Origin: Parapristionchus giblindavisi
Taxonomy: Eukaryota > Nematoda > Chromadorea > Rhabditida > Diplogasteridae
Direction of reading: 5' to 3'
NCBI GenBank assembly: GCA_943737045.1
Contig: CALSFV010000387.1
Location: 62,001-126,000 of the forward strand
Length of the DNA stretch: 64,000 nt
Part shown: one piece after another, positions 23,342 to 38,001 of the stretch
How positions within the stretch are numbered: the first letter of the stretch is position 1
Layout: each line of letters starts with the position of its first letter
Translations under genes and position numbers: made by a program
Notes under the pieces: model-generated
Databases searched by the model: none
What the model saw: only the letters and a program-made list of their open reading frames with translations
What the model was told of the DNA's origin: nothing

Positions 23342-24066
23342 TTACATGTATATAAATTGAGTTATCTCTGGTTGAAGTAGTTCTGCACAAGCAAGAACAC
23401 ATTGAAACCAACCTGAATGGTATTCAATCAATTAATCAATCAATCAATATATTCACAGTAATTGAATAAATGTATGGTACCTTCATTAGTAAGATCCAAT
23501 GCTTTTCTTGTAGTGATAAGAGAGAACTTGGATGACTTCGAAGCATGAGATTTATCAGATGGGGAAGGTTCACTGAAGAATAGATATATCGAGTAGATTA
23601 GAGTAATCTAATATTATTGATTAGATGACAATATGTTTCATTCCCATGAGGAAAGAAGAAGAGGAAGAAGAGTATAAAGTAAACAAGTGAAGGTCTTCTT
23701 CTATTCTCATACTCATAATCCATTCTATCCTACTTTCATTCTAAACAACTTTCTATCCACTTCTATTCCATATCCCATTCCATCATCATATCTATTCCAT
23801 CTCTTCATCTCCTCATATCATCATTCATATTCATTCATACCTTGCATCTTTCACATAGGCAATCAATGCTCTGGCTGCATTCTCAACACACAAATTGAAT
23901 TGATCTACGAATCCTAATCTGAATATTAATCATTACAATCAATCGATAAATTAAATAATCGATACCTAACAGAGTCGTCTACGGGTAACAAAGCAATTCT
24001 TCGAAGAAATGTAACCACACAATCGAGTGATTTCACTTTACTTAACTCCCTATAATGTGATCAATA

Positions 24067-24097
<31 letters not shown>

Positions 24098-27000
24098 CAA
24101 TCAATCAAACAATTAATCAATCAATATTCCAACATACATTCCTCTTCCTCTTCTATTAGTTGAATCAGGAGCATCACCCAATATCCTATTGACTGCTAAT
24201 AGATCTGATCTGAATGAATTGATCTTTGATCTTTTCAATCAATAATTCATACCTTCTCTTATTAGTAGCATGTTTAGGATATGGATTCGATATGAGAACA
24301 ATATCTCTATCGACATCAATGATACAAGTTGGCCATGTTGCATTGACCGCATTTGAGAGTACGGTAGGAAGGGATGACTATAATCAATAGATTCATTGGA
24401 TACGGTAGAATAGATCAATCAATAATACAGTATACCTTCTTAACAGCTTGTAATCGTATATGATGAGAGTATTCATGAGAATATGGACGAAGACAACACC
24501 ATCGAAGAGAAGAAGGAATGAAGAGAAGAAGAGTATGTAGTAACTGAAGAGATGAAGAGATCAAGTATATGGAATAATAGATAAAACACGGTATCTTAGA
24601 AAATCGACATATGTGCGGTATCGATGAAAAATGATTTTTTCTGTTTTATGTGTGATAATTACAGGCTCCATGAGTGAAGTACACTGGTACTTGGAAATTG
24701 CTTCCAATTGAAAATTCGCTTCAGGGGGTGACCACACAACGGTTTGGCGCCTTTTCCTAAAAAGTTTATTTCGATACCAATCGATTCTGGAGTGGGCGCA
24801 ATGGACTCCTTGGCTAATTCTAAGAAACTATTGCTAAGGAGAGTTTTTCGATCAAAGGTCAACGAAGGCTGGAATTCGGGAATATTCGTAATAATTTTCA
24901 CATTAAATTAATTCTCACTATTTTCCCATGGAGAAAGTAAATTTTTTATTTGCTCAATCGCTTCTGCATATTATATTACACCTTTAGTTTAAAAAGTGTA
25001 ATTTATAAAAAATGGGAAATTTATGTACGAATCAATTTGGTTCGTTGGACTTAATTGTGGTGAGGATTGGCGACGTTCCCTAAAAAGTTTATTTCGAGTC
25101 CTATCGAATCGTGAGTGGGCGCATTAGAATCCTTGTCTAATTCTAAGAAACTATTGCTGACGAAAGTTTTTCGATTAACGGTCAACGAGCGCTGGAATTG
25201 GGAATTTTCGAAAAATAATGTTTACATTAAATTAATTCTCACTATTTTCCCATGGCGAATGTATCCTTTTTTATATGCTCAATCGCTGCTACATATCATA
25301 ACACATCTTAGCGCGTATACGAATAAGTGAATAGAATAGAAATTACATCACAATGATGATTAAAATAGAGAGCAACACTGCCCAACTGCTGCAGCACTCC
25401 GAACCACAGGATGAACAGTCAAATGCCCGTGTTATTGCGTTGAAATACGCACGAAACTAGCAGAAAAGCGACAAAAAATCGATTAGGAAATCTTCATTCT
25501 TACCCTTACCACAATTCCTAGCCATAATTCATATAACAACGACAAAATTGATTCGAACACAAATTTATATTTTTTTATAAATTACATTTTTTTAACTGAA
25601 GATGTGTTATATTATGTAGCAGAGATTGAGCAAATGAAAAGTTTGCATTCGCCATGGGAAAATAGTGAGAATTAATTTAATGTAAACTTTATTTTTCGAA
25701 AATTCCCAATTCCAGCGTTCGTTGACCGTTAATCGAAAAACTTTCGTCAGCAATAGTTTCTTAGAATTAGACAAGGATTCTAATGCGCCCACTCACGAAT
25801 CGATAGGATTCGAAATAAACTTTTTAGGGAACGTCGCCAATCCTCACCATAATTAAGTCCAACGAACCAAATTGATTCGTACATAAATTTCCCATTTTTT
25901 ATAAATTACACTTTTTAAACTAAAGGTGTAATATAATATGCAGAAGCGATTGAGCAAATAAAAAATTTACTTTCTCCATGGGAAAATAGTGAGAATTAAT
26001 TTAATGTGAAAATTATTACGAATATTCCCGAATTCCAGCCTTCGTTGACCTTTGATCGAAAAACTCTCCTTAGCAATAGTTTCTTAGAATTAGCCAAGGA
26101 GTCCAATGCGCCCACTCCAGAATCGATTGGTATCGAAATAAACTTTTTAGGAAAAGGCGCCAAATCGTTGTGTGGTCACCCCCTGAAGCGAATTTTCAAT
26201 TGGTAGCAATTTCCAAGTACCAGTGTACTTCACTCATGGAGCCTGTAATTATCACACATAAAACAGAAAAAACCATTTTTCATCGATACCAAAAAATATT
26301 CCAGTTGTTGAATTCTCTCAGATAGTGTTTTATAAGTATTCCATACCCCCCCCCCCCCTCCATCACTCTCTTGGTCATCTATCAACATCATTCTATTTAT
26401 TTATGCATTGATATCATATCATCCATTCATCTATTACAACACATGGTCATACTGAATCTATTCATATCTCAGATGTGTATGTCTACAATGATTATTGTTC
26501 AGAAGAATGACATGAAGTAGAAGAGAGAGGAGATGAAGTAAGAGTATATATCTCTATCTATTCAATCACATTGAAGGTGAGAGATAGAAGATGATGAGAA
26601 TGAAGAGGATGATGGAGATGAAGAGGATGTGGAAGAAGTTGTCAATAGATGAAGAAGACCACGTTCATTCCATTCACTATGAGGAGGTGATAGACTAGAA
26701 CAGAGGGAGAGGGAGAGTAGAGTGGAGGAGAGAGAGAGAGAGATGAGAGGGGGGGGGGGGTTAAGCACATATGATGTAGTTGAAAGAGCCAATGAAATGT
26801 GATTGCAATAAGAGTTGAAAGAGAGAATGAATCAATATCTCTAATAGATGAATAAATGAACTAACTCGATTGATTATAGATATATTAGATCCAATCAATA
26901 CACAATTTCCTTGTGATTGAAGACATCCTGAGATTGATTTAGATATGAGAGATGAATATGAAGATGGAAGGGATGGAGTTGAGAAGAAGGTACGTTTGAT

Positions 27001-30000
27001 CTACAATTATATTGGTTGACTGATCTATAACATATTGATCGAACAACTGTGATATGTGTATATTCAAGTCTAATAGAATATAATACCTTAAGTGAAGCAG
27101 TTGATGGAATCAATGGAAATCTTTCCAAACTTCCTAATACTGATAGAATACGCGACCATTCGGATGTTAATCGTACTACTGTATCATCCAAATCTTCCTA
27201 AATCAATCAATTATTAATAATATGACAAATTTATATTACACATCAAATAACCCATACTCTTAGGATTACTGTATATAATTTGGAGTTAGATAAGGTAAGA
27301 TATTTCATGATATATTCATATGATCTCTTCTACTTTCACTTCTTATATAAATAAAGACTATTGTTCTTTCAGTCATAACAATGTTTATATAGCACATGTT
27401 CAATTCCAAGTACTCAATGTATACCATGGAGAGAATATGGAATAGATAGATAGAGGAAGTATTCTCATAAGCATTTCATTCATTCATTCCATCACTACCT
27501 CATCTTGACCTTGCATCATCTTCTTCATCTACTTTATAATGGAATAACAGCCTCGTTTATGGGGAAGTACCTCTATAACTAATTGAACTACTATTGTTAT
27601 TACTTCTATAAAGGTTCGTCTCCATATCATACCATTCATCTATTCATGTCATCAATACGTTGGTTAGTCTTCATCTCCATTATATCATCATTTACTCTTA
27701 TCATATCTCTATTATCCATATCATTCATTGCCTATGATCTATCTTCATTCTATCATGAATCTCTTCAAGATATCGACACATTTCAGGTATTTATCTAATC
27801 AATAATCACAATAATCAATCAATAATTCGATTTAGTTATATGCAGAACGTGCATGGATAGATATGCAATCATCACCTTCATCCTCTTCATCTCCATCATC
27901 ATCAATATCTCCATCTATTCTCATTGGACGTCGTCCTCGTTCTATAGGAGGTGGACAATGTAATTGTGGTCTTGTCCCTACTATACCATGTCCAACTGGA
28001 CCTCGTGGACCTCCAGGAGAACCAGGTCATGCAGGTACCGATGGTCTACCAGGACCCAATGGTGATCATGGCATGGGTCATACTGGATATGGTCCAGCAT
28101 GTCCTAAACCAGAATGTCACAAATGTCCAGCTGGTCCACCTGGTTTGCCAGGAGCTGATGGTCTACCAGGAGATATTGGACCCCATGGACAACCTGGTCA
28201 ACCAGGTTCAATTGGATATGGATCAGGTACTACAGGACCATCTGGACCTGTTGGAGATGTCGGAGCTCCTGGTAGGAATGGTGAAGATGGAATACCAGGT
28301 GTTCCAGGAGCCCCAGGTCAATCGGGTAGAGGAGCTCCTGGAGCTCCAGGACTACCGGGAGATATGGGAAGAGTGGGAGAACCAGGAAGGGATGGAAGGA
28401 GAGCATCAGATGGTATTCCTGGTCCAATGGGACCACCAGGTAAACCAGGTCTAAGAGGAGAAAGAGGAATTGATGGAGTAAGAGGAATAGAAGGAAAAGA
28501 AGGAGAAAATGGAGGAGATGCTGCATATTGTCCATGTCCTCAGAGGAATAAAGAATCAAATAATAGAGTACGTTATGTTTAGTCATTCATATTAATATTA
28601 AAACACTCTATTTATAAAAATATTCATGTTCAGAATAATGATATGGTCAGGAAACGATGTTCTAGAATAAAAATATAATTATAGACAGGAGAAAAACGAC
28701 GAAGTCCACATGTAGTTAGCAATAGTAAAAGGAGGAGTGGAGAATTTAGAAGACACAGCAATATTAATCATGGATATGATCATGTGAGTATACTACAACT
28801 ATATTTAATCTAATACTCTACACAAATGTCTTATCCCTCTTATAGCCTACCATAACTCTAAACAATGTACAGTAATCTTTTCTTATAGGAGCAACTTCCA
28901 TCTCATTCATTTAATGATCAAAGACAAGACAATGAAATTGTTATCATTGATGGAAGTAGTGATTCTAATCAATTCTTTCATACAAGAAAAGCTCATAAGG
29001 CATAAATAATTTGACCATTATTGATTGATAAAAAAACTCACAACGAGAAGAGAAGCTTTCATCTTAGGAACGATATCCACAATCATTGATTCAATCGATG
29101 AATGACGATCCATATACCATTTACTCCTGAAAAGATTACTGTAGTCCATCTACCGATCGATCGATAGATATAGTATCGTACCTTTTATGGTTCATAACAA
29201 ATGATAGTGCATGCATTCCTTTCTCTATAACATGTCCATTAGGGGCTGAGAATAGAAAAGATGATACAAGAATACGACGAGATGATACTATTGTCAGTTT
29301 ATGAATTAAAGGATTTGATGAGAGTTGAGTACTGTAATACACCCTTTATATACTGAACTTTATCGATTGATTGAATCAACCTGCAGATTTGTTCAGCTAA
29401 TACATATTTAGCAATGAACTTTTCATCAGAAGGAACATCATCTTGAGTATCTAAAGTGACGTCATCGATGAAGATATCAGATGATGTTGATGATGATGGA
29501 GATTGTGGTCTACAATCATGATGATGATTAGAGTTAAAGTAATCGATGAATAGACACCGTATGATAGAGAATGGAGTATTGATTGGGTTACTATCAGGAT
29601 AATCTCTTCTTGTAGATGATGTCATAGAGAATGGAGAAAATGGTAGATCATCATTACTCTCAATCATTTCTGATCCAATATATCCAGAAGTTAATACTGA
29701 AATAGAACAATTATTGATTGAATAGATAAGAAATGAACTTACAATCAGTATCATCATCAAATAATGTCTTATCATGTTCTTCATTATCACTATCTACTCT
29801 ACTCTTAGCTGAAGTTCTAGTTGAACATGTTATAGTCGACTGAGAAGATTCACTTAAATAATCAATAATATTGAGATCAATATACATCATTACCGTATAT
29901 TATCGAATGAAACAGATTGATTAGGTGTTCGACCTTCGATAGGGGATGATCCATCCATTGTATTCTGAATAGACGATATTCAATGGGAATAAGACAAGTA

Positions 30001-30813
30001 AGACATACCAATGGGACATCGAGATGTTCTTGAGTTTTCAATGAATCAAAACTATCAGTACTTTCATCTAAAGGAAGACCTACATGAGCGGAGGAGGCAA
30101 ATGAATCCTAAAGATCAAAGATCAAATTTAATTTTATATAAGATCTGAGTGATTATGCGTTATTATTAACAACGAGACGTGTCTCCCTTATTGGACAATT
30201 CATTATAATGTAATAAACCAAAATCTTGATGAATAGATATAACATACAGTAAGAGCATCAATAGTTCCAGCTTCACTTTCTCTACTCTCATTCATATAAT
30301 CATCTAAGAATCGAGATATCGATAGATTTCCTTCTATTGCATCATCCAATATCGATAGATCAGTCTGATCGATAGAACTTATCGAATACAAATACAATCT
30401 ATCTTTTGATACCTGAAGAACATCGTCGATTTCTTCAAATTGTACACTAGAATTAGTCATAGAAGAATCAAGACTTTCATCGTCAGCACCAGATCCTGTC
30501 TCCTCATCTCCTGATAGATTGATTGGAGTCAAAGACTCATTTGATGGAGTTACCTAATCAATAAGAGTTCAATCAAATAGATATAAAACAAGTATTTACT
30601 CACATCCCATACGAATCTGAGCTCAGGACCAGTCATATAATCGAAAGAAGACCATATAATCTGCGTGATTCCACATGTATTACCTATTCGTAATGCAATA
30701 CGCGACTTATGTTTATCCTGAAAGTCACAAGAATAAACTGAACAGAAGAGGAATGGAAGAAAACTCACCTTTTCAAGTGCATCATAAGCTTGGAAGTACT
30801 CATCAGCCTCCAT
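23342..30813 (-). CDS. C9orf72: C9orf72-family longin-DENN protein, split by an intron holding a collagen gene
   Basis: Exon 1 starts MEADEYFQAYDALEK at 30813. Exon 2 has IIWSSFDYMTGPELRFVW, aligning with the N-terminus of C9orf72 (YWDNILGPR..HIW). About 300 Ser/Asp/Glu-rich residues follow, then the rest of the longin domain: FIAKYVLAEQIC, RILVSSFLFSAPNGHVIEKG, SFVMNHKRSKWYMDRHSS. The exon stops at GTT|GTGAGT (29042/29041); the next begins at 27329 after GAAAGTAG. The DENN half then aligns in order: RILSVLGSLERFPLIP, SEWNERGLLHLL, HTLLLFIPSS, WPTCIIDVDRDIV with NKRR, ARALIAYVKDA, ALDLTNEGW and AELLQPEITQFIYM at the C-terminus (stop at 23342). In mammals C9orf72 works with SMCR8 and WDR41 in autophagy and lysosome control; the C. 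elegans homologue is alfa-1. The exon join across 24550-26575 does not match phase by eye, so a small exon may be missing. Length is about 750-800 residues against 481 in human. Confidence 0.75.
24061..24128. repeat. TCAA tetranucleotide microsatellite
   Basis: Repeated ATCAATCAATCAAT with scattered single-base changes, in an intron of the C9orf72-like gene. Confidence 0.85.
24220..24235. repeat. Intronic heptamer repeat, antisense to its gene
   Basis: (GATCTTT)n reads on the plus strand here, inside an intron of the minus-strand C9orf72-like gene. Orientation is therefore not fixed relative to transcription. Confidence 0.8.
24617..26290. mobile_element. Foldback-type element in an intron of the C9orf72-like gene
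   Basis: Two long inverted arms (about 24617-25310 and 25600-26290) surround a loop of about 290 bp. The outer ends read GGTATCGATGAAAAATG and its complement, and the arms match almost base for base near the ends (for example GCTCCATGAGTGAAGTACAC). Each arm contains two diverged direct sub-units 323 bp apart, both carrying CCTAAAAAGTTTATTTCGA, and a partial third copy lies in the loop. Short open frames in the arms are by-products of the repeats. No transposase and no clear target duplication were seen, so the superfamily is unknown. Confidence 0.85.
26346..26358. repeat. C13 homopolymer
   Basis: Thirteen cytosines in a row just outside the foldback element, within the same intron. A matching G12 run lies at 26749-26760. 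Confidence 0.9.
26749..26760. repeat. G12 homopolymer
   Basis: Twelve guanines on the plus strand, so a C run in the pre-mRNA of the minus-strand gene, upstream of the exon encoding SEWNERGLLHLL. Confidence 0.9.
27646..29005 (+). CDS. Cuticle collagen, nested in an intron of the C9orf72-like gene
   Basis: Four exons: about 27646-27786, 27836-28567, 28685-28783 and 28889-29005. The start MSSIRWLVFISIISSF leads into a membrane segment, as in nematode cuticle collagens. A serine-rich stretch and IGRRPRS follow; RRPR fits a furin/subtilisin processing site. Gly-X-Y blocks come next, interrupted by QCNCG and CPKPECHKC, with YCPCPQR closing the triple helix. Flanking cysteines like these make inter-chain bonds in the cuticle. 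An unusually long basic, histidine-rich tail of about 85 residues follows (KRRSGEFRRHS, DGSSDSNQFF). The whole gene lies within 27330-29041, the intron that separates the two halves of the minus-strand C9orf72-like gene. The class is certain; the paralogue is not assigned. Confidence 0.92.
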
Positions 30814-31127
30814 ATTAGTTAGATATCATGTAGAACGATCTATCAATGAATGAATCAGCAATTACAGAGAACGTAAACATACGTAAAGTTACGTGAAAAT
30901 GACAACAACTTAAATATATCGTTCCGATCAGTATAGAAAATAACGTATTTGTGTGGATATTTCAAGGTTTAGCGAGTAAAATTTTACCTTAAATACGGTT
31001 CCGGTTTCAAATTCGAATTTCGAAAATTTATTTTGTTTATTAATAATTGAACCATTTAAACTTCTCCAGTAACTATTTATGACACTGTGTTGCATGTGAA
31101 TACCTTTGAATGTGTTATCTTGTTCAG
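30814..31127. promoter_or_regulatory. Shared upstream region of divergent C9orf72-like and DHX16 genes
   Basis: Only 314 bp separates the two start codons. The right end carries TTGTTCAG directly before the DHX16 ATG, a probable trans-splice acceptor. No TATA-like core or known operator can be assigned with confidence. Confidence 0.4.
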
Positions 31128-36195
<5,068 letters not shown>

Positions 36196-36538
36196 GATTA
36201 CGATATCTACCATGTCTTAATATCATGATATGAATATATCAATTCATATGATATCTATTACGAGTATCTCACTAATTCATACTGTCGTGTAGTTTATTTG
36301 ATAGCTAATCATATATCAATTGATTCTTGTTGTATTAATTGGATACTGTAGTATCGGTTGTTTGTTTGTTCTTTGTAATTGTTACGCTGGATTTGTTTCA
36401 TTGTCTATCGCACATATTGTAAATAGAATTGAAATTGTATAACAATACATTTATCTTATATGCATTATATGTATGCGATTACATTTGAGAATTGATCTAC
36501 TCATAAGTGTAGATGGATCAATATATTGATTGATCGAT
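36196..36538. other. Spacer between convergent genes
   Basis: AT-rich 3' flanks of DHX16 (plus) and the tail-anchored protein gene (minus). Nothing else seen. Confidence 0.5.
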
Positions 36539-37738
36539 TCACTTTTCATCCTTAGGACACTTGACAAATAGGAATAATGTTAATGCAAATATTGTCATAA
36601 TAGATATGACTAATCCAATCGATAGAGCTAATATAACCATCATTGATTTATCCATTTTTGTCTTCATTACAACTGGTTGATTCTGTTGACCTTCGGTATC
36701 AACTGATGGAAACTGCTGTGGAAGGGATACTGTATTGATAGAGTACAATAGTGTACAGTACCTTTCTAGCTTTTAATCCCTTGTCTGCCCTCTTAAAACT
36801 TAAACTCGGCGAATATCTTTAAAGCTTTAAAGTAATAGATAAGATGATACTAATCTCACATATCCACATCATTCCTATCAATATTAGATGATCCTTTTCT
36901 TCTCCATTCTCTACAATAAACAATTCAATTATTCAATTCAAATATTGATTATTCACTTTTTACTCTGTTGTTCATCGATCTTATGGAAGACTGGTCGCGG
37001 TTTACTAAATAGAGAATCATAATCTAAGATAAAAAAAAGAACCACTGACTTTATCATTTTCTCAATAGAATGGAGATTATCTTCAAATTCTTTCCTCTTT
37101 CTTGCATCATCTCTATATTATATATTCCATTAATATAAATGTTATTTTATATAATTATACTTATTATCATGTTTTGGAGATGTTGCAGTCTTTTCCCTAT
37201 CGATAGTATCAGTCTTCTGAGACATTATATCATTATCCTTTTCATTCTTGATTACTTTCTTATCTTCATTGGCAAATCTTTTCCATTTGTCTAATACATC
37301 ATCCTTTTTTGCATGTCTTTCAATCTGGAATAGATTCATTGAGACATTCATCAATCAATACTTTCTATTACCTCTTCCATGATCTTTTTCTTATACTTCT
37401 CAATTTCATCCATTTTATTCTTATCTTCATCATGAATCCTACGACATATATCAGATATAAATGGGTTGGTTGATAGATCGATTCAATATTTTCAATCACA
37501 CTTTTCCATTGTGGTGTCATCTACTTTAACCAACCTTGGATTCATTTCTTCAGCAGAAAGAATATTCTTATCTTTCTTTTTGTGTTTTCTCATTGTATGC
37601 TTTTCTGACTTGAATTATCGATTGATTAGTTGAATGAATATAGTGACTTACATCAATACTAATAACAGGTGAGTGCATTTCATTATCATCTCCATTCTTC
37701 TTCTTTTCATCTTCATTTACTTCTTTAGGATCAACCAT
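36539..37738 (-). CDS. Lysine-rich coiled protein with C-terminal membrane anchor
   Basis: I do not recognise the family. The start MVDPKEVNEDEKKKNGDD is at 37738. Short exons follow that are rich in Lys, Glu and Asp: KHTMRKHKKKDKN, RIHDEDKNKMDEIEKYKKK, IERHAKKDDVLDKWKR and RKRKEFEDNLHSIEKM. These are likely helical or coiled-coil. The last exon ends with one hydrophobic segment (MVILALSIGLVISIMTIFAL) and KCPKDEK before the stop at 36539. A hydrophobic segment this close to the end suggests a tail-anchored protein facing the cytosol. Some middle exon borders are uncertain. Confidence 0.55.
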
Positions 37739-38001
37739 TCTATTCAATCAATTCAATACAGAATGAACATTCGAATGAGTCAATGAATTATTCTATTTAC
37801 TCTTCCTATTTATATGTAAATGAATCAATTGCATTATATATGATATTAAGATATATCAACTTCTGTGTAGATATATTCGAAATTCCTTTTGTTCTCAAGA
37901 AGATATCTTGATGGAAACCTCGTAGAAATCTAGCTCCTATTTTTATGTATTAGATTATAATAACCATTGATAATAAATCATTTACCTTCTTCTCTTTTTT
38001 G
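37739..38001 (-). other. Possible orphan exon beside the LINE
   Basis: On the minus strand an open stretch at 37806-37960 encodes ARFLRGFHQDIFLRTKG and ends at TAG. A possible upstream acceptor (AAAAATAG) and a donor (AAG|GTAAATG near 37985) lie between it and the LINE tail. It may be the last exon of a gene disrupted by the LINE, or a chance frame. I cannot find convincing partner exons beyond the LINE. Confidence 0.25.

Noticed and set aside
24659..26206. Similar short frames (GALESLSNSKKL type and its relatives) on both strands
   Set aside because: They lie in the foldback arms and recur because the arms are inverted repeats, not because of a gene family.
27951..28586. Long open frames in other frames and strand over the collagen
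   Set aside because: They are shadows of the Gly-X-Y repeat; their composition (Leu/Gln/Met or Leu/Phe runs) mirrors the collagen codons.
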